DNA of 37,075 nucleotides from CAYMDP01 sp964389375 (GTDB lineage: Bacteria > Bdellovibrionota > Bdellovibrionia > Bdellovibrionales > UBA1609), in NCBI GenBank assembly GCA_964389375.1, contig CAYMDP010000028.1, forward strand, positions 1 to 37,075. The letters run 5' to 3'. Both the position numbers and the translations under genes were made by a program. Of the stretch, positions 1-6,682 are shown piece after piece (within the stretch, counting starts at the first letter, position 1; every line of letters starts with the position of its first letter). A model generated the notes under the pieces. The model was not told where the DNA came from. It worked only from the letters and a program-made list of their open reading frames with translations, and did not search any database.

Positions 1-39
1 CTTTTCCTTCATACTGGGCTTTGCCCCGAATGTACTGGC

Positions 40-1440
40 TCAGCGTGATTTAGTCCTTTTTAAACGACTCGGTTTTTTTCTTGCAGTCTTCGAACTCGTC
101 CGACTGGACCTGGCTATTTTTGATCCAGAAGATTTCGACCTAGATCCTTTGACCGCGATCACTCGGTCTACCAGCTGAACTGCAGCTTCAATGTGTGCCG
201 AACCCTTAAAAAGTTCTTGGATCTCTTTAGCGCTTATGCGGCCCTTAAGGTCCTTATCTTTTCTAAGCTTCGACTCCAGCTGCTCTCCGGGCCTTAAACT
301 ATGACTTAAACTTTGCACCTTTTGGTAAGCTTCTTCCCGAGACAAGCCCGAGGCCACAAGCTTTAAGAGTAAGTGAGAACTAAACAACTGGCCCTGACTT
401 AACAAGATATTATGTTTCATTCGTTCGCGATTTATTTCGAGGCCCTTTAACAATTGCGCCATTCGGTCCAAGGCATAATCACAAATGATAAAAGCATCTG
501 GAAGAATAACTCTTTCAACCGATGAATGACTGATATCCCGCTCGTGCCAAAGAGCGATGTTTTCCATGGCGGCCTGAAGATAAGATCTTAAAAGCCGCGC
601 CACTCCAGTCAGATTCTCGGCACTGATCGGATTTTTTTTATGCGGCATTGCGCTTGAACCCTTTTGGCCTTTTTGAAAACCTTCGGTGACTTCGCCGACC
701 TCTGTTCTTTGCAGATGGCGAAGCTCGACGGCTAGACGCTCTAAGGCCGCTCCACACATTGCAAGAGCAAAAAAGAGTTCTGCATGCCGATCTCTTGGAA
801 TCACTTGAGTGGCCACAGTTTCACATTCAAGCTTAAGGCGGGCTGCAACCAAAGCTTCCACTTTAGGGGTTTGAGTGGAGTAAGTCCCCACCGCTCCGCT
901 GAGTTTGCAAATGGCCATTTGCCGAAGAGCCTGGTCCAGACGGTTTTGACATCGTTTGATTTCACTAAGGTGGCCTGCCATCTTAAGCCCAAAAGTCGTC
1001 GGCTCTGCGTGCATTCCGTGAGTGCGCCCGGCACAGATCGTTTTCTTTTCGCGAAGGACGAGTTGTTCAAGATTTTTAAGGAGTCCCAAAAGGCTTTCCG
1101 TTAAAATTTCACCGGCTTTTCTGATCTGCAAGGACAAAGCGGTATCCAAAACGTCGCTGGAAGTTAAACCGAAGTGAACATATCGCCCCTCGGGCCCGAC
1201 CTCTTCGGCAACATTTGAGACAAAGGCAATCACATCATGCTTAGTACTTTGCTCAAGCTCAAGAATACGCTTTACATTAAATTTACCCTTCAGTCGAATG
1301 GCTCGAGCCGCTTTTTCAGGGATCAATTTAAGATCTGCCTGAGCTATTGCCACAGCTTTTTCTACTTCGAGCATATAGCCAAAGCGAGACTCTGGCCCCC
1401 AAACTTCTCCCATTACTTTACGAGTGTAGCGTTCGATCAC
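40..1440 (-). CDS. purB: Adenylosuccinate lyase with an extra basic C-terminal tail
   Basis: Cytosolic enzyme of purine synthesis. It cleaves SAICAR to AICAR plus fumarate and adenylosuccinate to AMP plus fumarate. The fumarase/aspartase-superfamily signature SSAMPHKKNP lies about residues 263-272, and the conserved GLTSSDVLDT segment is near residue 91. The start is GTG at 1440, preceded by AAGGAG with a 6-nt spacer. The gene begins inside the end of the upstream flavoprotein-like gene (23-nt overlap), which itself follows purM, so the three look co-transcribed. The protein has 466 residues against about 430 for the family. The excess is a Ser/Lys/Arg-rich tail of about 35 residues with almost no acidic residues. 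Family call is secure; the role of the tail is unknown. Confidence 0.96.
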   Translation of the reverse strand: MIERYTRKVMGEVWGPESRFGYMLEVEKAVAIAQADLKLIPEKAARAIRLKGKFNVKRILELEQSTKHDVIAFVSNVAEEVGPEGRYVHFGLTSSDVLDTALSLQIRKAGEILTESLLGLLKNLEQLVLREKKTICAGRTHGMHAEPTTFGLKMAGHLSEIKRCQNRLDQALRQMAICKLSGAVGTYSTQTPKVEALVAARLKLECETVATQVIPRDRHAELFFALAMCGAALERLAVELRHLQRTEVGEVTEGFQKGQKGSSAMPHKKNPISAENLTGVARLLRSYLQAAMENIALWHERDISHSSVERVILPDAFIICDYALDRMAQLLKGLEINRERMKHNILLSQGQLFSSHLLLKLVASGLSREEAYQKVQSLSHSLRPGEQLESKLRKDKDLKGRISAKEIQELFKGSAHIEAAVQLVDRVIAVKGSRSKSSGSKIARSSRTSSKTARKKPSRLKRTKSR

Positions 1441-2734
1441 CTTGCACTCCTTGCTTCTTTTCTATTTGGGCCAATGACTCTTGCACTTCAATTAACAACT
1501 TCGAATCGGCCTCAAAGCGCCCCGTCCAATCCTGATTGACAACTGTTTCTGGTCCACCGAGGCTAAGGTTTTTATGTTTTATCCGACCCAGATGAGGCTT
1601 GTTCTTTTGAGCATAGATGGGAAATAAACTTGGTCCCAAATCCGAAAAGTCATATTTCATTTCTTGAGGACCTTCTTTAAGGGCAACCTTCACCCCAGGA
1701 ATCCGGTGACTTAATATTTTTTCAACTTTTTCTGCCATCTGAGCCAGGGCCGAGCGCTGAAATCGAAAACTTAAGGGCATGCGAAGCCAAGCATCATATT
1801 CGCCCTCACTCACGGATCGCTGAAGACTGATCAAATTGGAATTCACCCAAGGAAGGTTAGGATCTTCGATTATAAGAACAGACTTTGGAAATACCTGCCG
1901 GTAATCCCCGGCCGGAAGATTAAGATCCAGTTCAAAGCGAAATCGCATCCAGCACCATTCAGGATGAACAATCCCATCTGGAAATAGAATACTTCCCACT
2001 CGGGGACTCATCGCCGCAGTTTCTTCGCTCGAAAGCAGCCAAATAAAATGCTTCCCCTTAATCGCTCCCGAAAGTTCCCCTTCAATTTCGATTCCTTGAA
2101 TAGACTTACCTTCGATCGAAAGATCTTTAAAGGCACTGTCTTTAAAAACTTGCACTCCTTTTGAGGCACACCAATCGAGGGACTGCTGATAACCCCTGCG
2201 GCTGACTCGACGAAGAGACAAGGGAGAAAAAAGTGAGAGGGGCCGACCTTCTTCAAAGGCGTAAGCGTTTTCTAAAAATAAATTTGCCGCAAACTGATGG
2301 CTTAAAAGTGCGATCCAACTTTGCTGAAATGGTTTTTCGCTAAGTTCGCGGATCCAAACTGAGCGCTGCACACTTGTCCCTGAGTCAAAGTTTTGAATAT
2401 AACTTTTCGCCGTCTGCCAGGCCAAAGAACTCTCAAGCCAGGTTGCGGACAATGGACCCATGCTATCCATGGGACCGCGATCGGCCCAAAGGCAAAATCC
2501 CGTATCGACGGATTCAAAATAATCTTCGCAGGTCAGCCGTTCAATTTGGCTTGCGGTCAAACGCTCGGGAGAATACCAACCAAAGGGTCCTTCCCAATCC
2601 TCTGGGGCCCACCGACCCATTTTTTCTGTGGTATCAATCAATGCGACAGAGCGTCCCTGACTTTGAAGCTCAGAGGCCAGCCACTGACCACGGCCAAAGG
2701 CGCTGACAATGACAACTTCCTTGATCTCGCTCAT
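1418..2734 (-). CDS. Rossmann-fold, FAD/NAD(P)-oxidoreductase-like protein of unknown substrate
   Basis: A 438-residue protein. Its N-terminus (EVVIVSAFGRGQWLASEL, followed by a strand ending in ALID) has the beta-alpha-beta layout of an FAD- or NAD-binding Rossmann fold, but the usual GxGxxG loop is degenerate (AFGRGQW). No other catalytic motif was recognised. The start chosen is ATG at 2734, which overlaps the purM stop as ATGA. An in-frame extension to 2773 is possible but would lie inside purM. The 3' end overlaps the purB start. Sitting between purM and purB suggests co-expression with purine synthesis, although no known purine step needs such an enzyme. It could be a flavoprotein amine oxidase relative or a non-catalytic derivative. 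Confidence 0.6.
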   Translation of the reverse strand: MSEIKEVVIVSAFGRGQWLASELQSQGRSVALIDTTEKMGRWAPEDWEGPFGWYSPERLTASQIERLTCEDYFESVDTGFCLWADRGPMDSMGPLSATWLESSLAWQTAKSYIQNFDSGTSVQRSVWIRELSEKPFQQSWIALLSHQFAANLFLENAYAFEEGRPLSLFSPLSLRRVSRRGYQQSLDWCASKGVQVFKDSAFKDLSIEGKSIQGIEIEGELSGAIKGKHFIWLLSSEETAAMSPRVGSILFPDGIVHPEWCWMRFRFELDLNLPAGDYRQVFPKSVLIIEDPNLPWVNSNLISLQRSVSEGEYDAWLRMPLSFRFQRSALAQMAEKVEKILSHRIPGVKVALKEGPQEMKYDFSDLGPSLFPIYAQKNKPHLGRIKHKNLSLGGPETVVNQDWTGRFEADSKLLIEVQESLAQIEKKQGVQGDRTLHS

Positions 2735-3762
2735 GAATTTTCCCTCGTTAACTGATCTAGATCCACGCTCCACTGACTTTCGTCTTCGGCGCCTGATAAA
2801 GCTTCAACTTCACCCAATCGCCAAGCCTTATGCCCCTCGCGTTGAATCAACTGCAGAGCCGAGTCGACCTGATTTTTTGGCAAAACTAAGACCAAACCGA
2901 TACCGCAATTTAAAGTTTGAAGCAGGCTTTCCATTGAAAGCTTTGCTCGTTTTTGAACTTCTAAAAATTCTGGCGGGATCTTCCATGCTTTTAACTTGGC
3001 AAGAGTCCCCTTAGGGAGCACCCGAGGAAGGTTATCCATGCCCCCACCGGTCACATGTGCAATTGCATGTAAGGTGTGATTTTTTAAAAGTTGATGAACC
3101 AGTTGCACATAAAGAGCTGTCGGTCTCATCAACTGCTCTTCCCAATCATTTAAGTCTTTTTCGAAGACTTTTCGAAGCAAGGAAAAGCCGTTACTATGAA
3201 AGCCACTGCTGGCCACCGCAATTAATTGGTCACCCACTTCGACGCGGTCTCGACCTAAAACTTTTTTGCGGTCAACAACACCCACACTAAATCCTGCGCA
3301 GTCAAAATCACCTTTTTGGTAGACCCCCGGCATTTCAGCGGTCTCGCCACCGATCAGAGCGCAATCCGATTCATGACAAGCTTTTTGAACACCCGACAAA
3401 AAGTCCTTCGCAGAATTAAGATCCAGTTGGCCGCAGGCATAATAATCTAGAAAAAAGAGTGGCTGAGCCCCGCTGCAGATCATGTCGTTGACACACATGG
3501 CGACCAGATCTTGAGCCACCTCACCGAAGCGTCCAAAATGACTCGCGAGCTTGACCTTGGTCCCGACTCCATCGGTACAGCTGACCAGACAGGGCTCTTC
3601 CATACTTTTAAAATCTGCACGAAAGAGGGCGGCAAAGCCACCGATGCCTGAAATTAACTTGTCTTGATGGGGGCCTTTGGACTTTTGCTGGGATCTAAGC
3701 CAGTCGACGAGGGCGTCCCCCGCTTCGACATCTACTCCGGCCTGTTTATAATCCATGGACAA
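2731..3762 (-). CDS. purM: Phosphoribosylformylglycinamidine cyclo-ligase
   Basis: Makes AIR from FGAM and ATP in purine synthesis, in the cytosol. Characteristic stretches are YKQAGVDVEAG at the N-terminus, GVGTKVKLA, DMICSGAQPLFFLDYYACG and GGETAEMPG. The length of about 341-343 residues is normal. The start is ambiguous. TTG at 3762 sits 6 nt after a strong AAGGGAGG site, whereas the in-frame ATG at 3756 is 12 nt away; the TTG is preferred on spacing. First gene of the purM, oxidoreductase-like, purB run. Its stop forms an ATGA overlap with the next gene, so translational coupling is likely. Confidence 0.96.
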   Translation of the reverse strand: MSMDYKQAGVDVEAGDALVDWLRSQQKSKGPHQDKLISGIGGFAALFRADFKSMEEPCLVSCTDGVGTKVKLASHFGRFGEVAQDLVAMCVNDMICSGAQPLFFLDYYACGQLDLNSAKDFLSGVQKACHESDCALIGGETAEMPGVYQKGDFDCAGFSVGVVDRKKVLGRDRVEVGDQLIAVASSGFHSNGFSLLRKVFEKDLNDWEEQLMRPTALYVQLVHQLLKNHTLHAIAHVTGGGMDNLPRVLPKGTLAKLKAWKIPPEFLEVQKRAKLSMESLLQTLNCGIGLVLVLPKNQVDSALQLIQREGHKAWRLGEVEALSGAEDESQWSVDLDQLTRENS

Positions 3763-3953
3763 GCAAGGCCTCCCTTAAATTCTGAAATAAAGGTCCAGGC
3801 AAAGCCCGAAAAGTAGCCTGGTTCAACTTGATGAGGCGACCCTAACAGATGGGCCCAGGGGATTCAATCACTGACTCAGAATGAGACACGGATCTGCTCT
3901 CTGGGAACGCCCCTGTGCTCAAAAATCGGGCTTTTATCCGGAAGCTGATCTTT

Positions 3954-3986
3954 TTGGGACAATTTAAAGCAAAAATAGACTAAAAT
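3954..3986 (+). promoter_or_regulatory. Candidate promoter of the 4019 gene
   Basis: TTGGGA at 3954-3959, a 16-nt spacer, then TAGACT at 3976-3981. TAAAAT at 3981-3986 is an alternative -10 but would give a long spacer. It lies upstream of a good ribosome-binding site. Prediction by eye only. Confidence 0.3.
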
Positions 3987-4018
3987 GAGAATCTATTAGG
4001 GTTCTTCAGAGGGGCGAA

Positions 4019-4789
4019 ATGATTCAAAAAATACTCATCTTCAGTGGATTTCTATGGATTTTATCTGGCGTGGTCGTAAAGGCTGGGGCTGACTCGAGCC
4101 CGCTCAATTCGGGCGTCTATTTAGCTCAGTTTGAGGCCGACGAAACCTATGACCCATTTGCCGATTACAGTGAATTCGAAGAGTCTGCAGAAGAAGAATC
4201 CGATATCAATTTTTTTCGCAACGGCCGATTTTTTACCCTTGGTTTTATTGGTGGCTACCGAACTTTCACGGACACCATGGCCGACATCTACGAACCGGCG
4301 GTTCCAAGTTACGGACTGTTTTTAAGCTATTTCTTTGATCTTCGCTTTGCGATGCAAGTTTCATTTTTAACTGGGGATCACACGATCGGATTTCGCTCTC
4401 CCCAGGGAACAGAAGTTCGCGGTAATGCGGTTTTGACCAGCTTGGGCTTAAGTTTAAAGTATTATTTAAATACCCAGAATGTGACCAAGGGACTTGCGCA
4501 ATTTAACCCTTACTTTACGGGCGGTTTTTCTCAAGTGTACAGAACGGCCACAGTCTCTGGGCAAGAAGCCTTCGCAAAAGATGGAGCCCGCAGCTTTGAT
4601 GCTGGGGTCGGAATGGAAGTGCCCATCATGAATAACAAGATGTATCTTGGTGCTCAGCTGACCTACCAACTTGCGACTTTCAAAGATGAAAACACCCAGA
4701 TCGTTTTATCCAATGGCACCGAGCCCACTGGGCTTTATCCCACCGGAGACCTAGTTCACCTGCTTGGGATTTTCGGCTTTAATTTTTAA
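4019..4789 (+). CDS. Small outer-membrane beta-barrel protein
   Basis: 256 residues with an N-terminal signal peptide (hydrophobic stretch about residues 3-20, likely cut after VVVKAGA). An acidic segment follows (about residues 38-60), then alternating amphipathic strands such as RFFTLGFIGGYRTF and LTSLGLSLKYYLN, ending in the aromatic-terminated strand LLGIFGFNF. A C-terminal Phe is the usual mark of beta-barrels assembled by the Bam complex. The size fits an eight-stranded OmpA/OmpW-like barrel. AGAGGGG precedes the ATG by about 5 nt. It is a single-gene unit, convergent with the next gene. I do not recognise a specific family and cannot state a function beyond outer-membrane location. Confidence 0.75.
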   Translation: MIQKILIFSGFLWILSGVVVKAGADSSPLNSGVYLAQFEADETYDPFADYSEFEESAEEESDINFFRNGRFFTLGFIGGYRTFTDTMADIYEPAVPSYGLFLSYFFDLRFAMQVSFLTGDHTIGFRSPQGTEVRGNAVLTSLGLSLKYYLNTQNVTKGLAQFNPYFTGGFSQVYRTATVSGQEAFAKDGARSFDAGVGMEVPIMNNKMYLGAQLTYQLATFKDENTQIVLSNGTEPTGLYPTGDLVHLLGIFGFNF

Positions 4790-4850
4790 GCAATTAGGCG
4801 ACAGTCACCTTTTGGGATTGCAATGTTCAAGTGGGTGATAAAGCTTAATC

Positions 4851-4864
4851 GAAAGCTAGCTTTC
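4851..4864. repeat. 14-bp perfect palindrome between convergent genes
   Basis: GAAAGCTAGCTTTC reads the same on both strands and touches the stop codon of the minus-strand gene. It could be a protein-binding site or part of a weak terminator. It has no T-run long enough to call an intrinsic terminator. Confidence 0.4.
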
Positions 4865-5283
4865 TATTTGGCGCCCGACTGTTGAGAGGCTCCGGCTCCT
4901 GAAGAACCTTTTAGACAGAGCATATATTTCTCACCGCCAAAAACAGTTTCATCTCTCGCCCTAGGATTGGCTAAAATATTTCGAGGTGAATAACCGGCAG
5001 CGCATTTGCTCGACTTCAAAATCGCAATGCAGTTTTCGGACTCAATGTTAAATCGGTATTCTGCGGGCTTTTCAAACATATCTGGAGAACCCACGCTAAG
5101 CCTTGAACAGCCTGAAGCATTTAACTGAAGTTCAATGACTCTAATGGCCGTGGCGATATCTGTTCCAGTGGTTGCGATCAAGGCATTCTGATTGAGTTCT
5201 TTTTTACTAAACCTCATCTCTGAATCCAAAGCGAAGGCGTTTAGGCTAAAGCAAAATACTGTCATAAATAAAATATATTTCAT
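4864..5283 (-). CDS. Small secreted protein of unknown function
   Basis: 139 residues from the ATG at 5283. The N-terminus MKYILFMTVFCFSLNAFA is a textbook signal peptide with likely cleavage after AFA, which fixes the start; the longer in-frame reading to 5331 would bury the signal. The mature part contains five cysteines (for example SGCSRL, SENCIAI, SSKCAAG, YMLCLKG) and a Gly/Ser/Gln-rich C-terminus, suggesting a disulfide-stabilised periplasmic protein. No family recognised. There is no Shine-Dalgarno sequence; a -10-like hexamer lies 6 nt before the ATG, so the transcript may be leaderless. Confidence 0.65.
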   Translation of the reverse strand: MKYILFMTVFCFSLNAFALDSEMRFSKKELNQNALIATTGTDIATAIRVIELQLNASGCSRLSVGSPDMFEKPAEYRFNIESENCIAILKSSKCAAGYSPRNILANPRARDETVFGGEKYMLCLKGSSGAGASQQSGAK

Positions 5284-5289
5284 AAAATA

Positions 5290-5317
5290 ATGATAATTGA
5301 GTTTGCAGTTAGAACAA
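5290..5317 (-). promoter_or_regulatory. Candidate promoter giving a leaderless transcript
   Basis: On the minus strand, TTGTTC (5317-5312), a 16-nt spacer and TATCAT (5295-5290, 5 of 6 consensus). Only six bases separate the -10 from the ATG at 5283, so transcription would start at or beside the start codon. The -35 match is weak. Confidence 0.45.
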
Positions 5318-5505
5318 ATCCAAAGATTCACCCTGGACCAAACCGCGCAAACCCAAGTCGATAAACAAGACTTAAGTGATAGTCACTTTTGTCATGGCGA
5401 CGCTCCAACAAAGCAATAATCTGACTCCCCCCTACTTCTCCCTAGTCATGCCTTGTTCACTCCGGCGTCGAAGTTGAATTTCCCAAGTGCGAAGCAAACA
5501 ATGTC

Positions 5506-5622
5506 TGAATCCGAAGAAAGGCTTTAATGTCTCTCGAGGGGCCTCCGCGGTCCAGGATGGACCGGGCGGCGAGGCAGGAGGCCGCGCCCCTCGAGAGACA
5601 CTAAAGCCTTTCTTCGGATTCA
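5506..5622. repeat. 117-bp inverted-repeat element with 37-bp arms
   Basis: The left arm 5506-5542 and right arm 5586-5622 are reverse complements over 37 bp with a single mismatch (5527 A opposite G, which in RNA could be a wobble pair). The arms begin TGAATCCGAAG and end CTCGAGGGGC. The 43-bp GC-rich centre contains nested symmetry: GCCTCC/GGAGGC and GGTCCA-GGA-TGGACC. No target-site duplication is evident at the borders. A MITE-like or palindromic intergenic repeat, or a strongly structured RNA, are all possible. It carries no U-run after the stem, so it is not a simple intrinsic terminator. Confidence 0.85.
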
Positions 5623-5797
5623 AAATGAAGCGACAAAATCTATCTGGCTGAGTCCATTATGGGCCCGAGGCTGAAATAATTTCTTCGGTGCTGAACCTAC
5701 GAAGAAGACTCTTCTGTAAATAATCAAACTCTAAGACAAAAAAATATCAATTTTTGTTTGGTCAAGCGATTGCATTTTATTTCATGGTGGTGACCGA

Positions 5798-5828
5798 TTG
5801 ACCCTGCCTTCAAGGCTAAAATCAAAAT
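5798..5828 (+). promoter_or_regulatory. Candidate promoter of the wall-hydrolase gene
   Basis: TTGACC at 5798-5803 matches the -35 consensus at 5 of 6 positions. CAAAAT at 5823-5828 could be the -10, but the spacer is 19 nt. Weak prediction by eye. Confidence 0.25.
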
Positions 5829-5863
5829 GATCTAAAGAATCTCCTCAACAATGGAAGCATAAA

Positions 5864-6541
5864 ATGGCCGCACTAAAGCTATCTTCTCTGATGACCTTGA
5901 TATTTTGTTTCGCATTTCCAAAGTCCTCATGGGCTTGGCATATCCCAAGAAATTTCTCTGCCGCTGAAAAAAAATGTATGGCTTTAAATATCTACCACGA
6001 AGCTCGAGGAGAAGATCTCGAGGGCCAAATCGCGGTCGGCATGGTGACGATAAATCGTCTTTTAAGCCCAAAATTTCCGGACGACATTTGCAAGGTGGTT
6101 CAACAAACCAAAGTCGCAGGTAAAAATAAGTATCACCTCTGTCAGTTCTCTTGGTGGTGCGACAACAAGACCGACAAACCTCAGAGTAGTGAGGCCTGGC
6201 AAACTGCAGTCATGCTTTCAGAAATGATGCTAAGTCCAGACTCTGGATTGGTCGACATGACAAGGTCTGCACTTTACTATTTGCGCTGCGATGTCCGCCC
6301 TTCATGGGTAAAAAATCTGAAAGCCACAACTCAAATTGGAAATCACTGCTTTTATGCTTATCCAAACTACCGAGAGGCAAGAACTGCGGGACCAATCCCA
6401 TCTTGGACGAGCACAGCCGAGGACAACAGTTGGGAAATCATCACCGCCCGCCATGGCCTAAAGAGCGAAGACTTTGTCGAAGAGTCTCCCGATGGGGGAC
6501 TAATCTACTTTCAGTTTAATCCTCTATATCTTGCGCCCTAA
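5864..6541 (+). CDS. SleB/CwlJ-type cell-wall hydrolase (Hydrolase_2 family)
   Basis: 225 residues. A signal peptide ends near residue 24 (SSWAWH), so the enzyme is exported. The core matches the SleB/CwlJ catalytic domain: ALNIYHEARGE (about residues 40-50, candidate catalytic Glu46), QIAVGMVTINRL, CQFSWWCD and the late TTQIGNHCFY block. Members cleave peptidoglycan glycan strands. In spore formers they act in germination; in Gram-negative bacteria they are general wall lytic enzymes. In a predator it could remodel self or prey wall, which is inference. GGAAG lies 6 nt before the ATG. It ends immediately at the 35-bp inverted repeat. Confidence 0.88.
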   Translation: MAALKLSSLMTLIFCFAFPKSSWAWHIPRNFSAAEKKCMALNIYHEARGEDLEGQIAVGMVTINRLLSPKFPDDICKVVQQTKVAGKNKYHLCQFSWWCDNKTDKPQSSEAWQTAVMLSEMMLSPDSGLVDMTRSALYYLRCDVRPSWVKNLKATTQIGNHCFYAYPNYREARTAGPIPSWTSTAEDNSWEIITARHGLKSEDFVEESPDGGLIYFQFNPLYLAP

Positions 6542-6676
6542 AGTGCCCGGCACCTGGCAGTGGGGCAGTAGGTCATCGAGATTATAACTTAGTCCTGACC
6601 CATCCTGCTTGGGGTCGATTCGCTAGATGAGTTGCTTCGCAATGACCTACTGCCCCACTGCCAGGTGCCGGGCACT
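6542..6676. repeat. 135-bp inverted-repeat element with perfect 35-bp arms
   Basis: Arms 6542-6576 and 6642-6676 are perfect reverse complements over 35 bp. They are joined by a 65-bp centre that looks non-coding. The outer end AGTGCCCGGCACC is itself nearly palindromic. The element fills the gap between two convergent genes: it starts on the base after the TAA of the wall hydrolase and ends six bases before the stop of the SNF transporter. Read from either side it would give a very stable RNA hairpin, so it may end or process both transcripts. Its shape also fits a MITE or a palindromic intergenic repeat. No target-site duplication seen. Confidence 0.9.
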
Positions 6677-6682
6677 CACTGG

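Larger units (their letters stand above)
5284..5863. other. Divergent intergenic region of about 580 bp
   Basis: No convincing gene is seen between the secreted protein (-) and the wall hydrolase (+). The region holds the leaderless-type promoter at 5290-5317, the long inverted repeat at 5506-5622 and an AT-rich stretch about 5700-5790 that probably carries the hydrolase promoter. The 63-codon open frame across 5432-5623 is a by-product of the GC-rich inverted repeat. Confidence 0.6.

Noticed and set aside
1..12. Possible start (ATG AAG GAA AAG on the minus strand) of a gene downstream of purB
   Set aside because: Only four codons are in the window, there is no clear ribosome-binding site, and the ATG is in the same frame as the purB stop, so it cannot be judged.
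18..29. GGGC-AAA-GCCC hairpin after purB
   Set aside because: The stem is only 4-5 bp with no U-run; too weak to call a terminator.
2393..2755. 120-codon plus-strand frame within the oxidoreductase-like gene
   Set aside because: Antisense shadow with no ribosome-binding site or recognisable fold; the minus-strand gene is coupled on both sides.
5432..5623. 63-codon minus-strand open frame
   Set aside because: It consists mostly of the GC-rich inverted repeat; Pro/Arg-rich composition with no start signal or domain.
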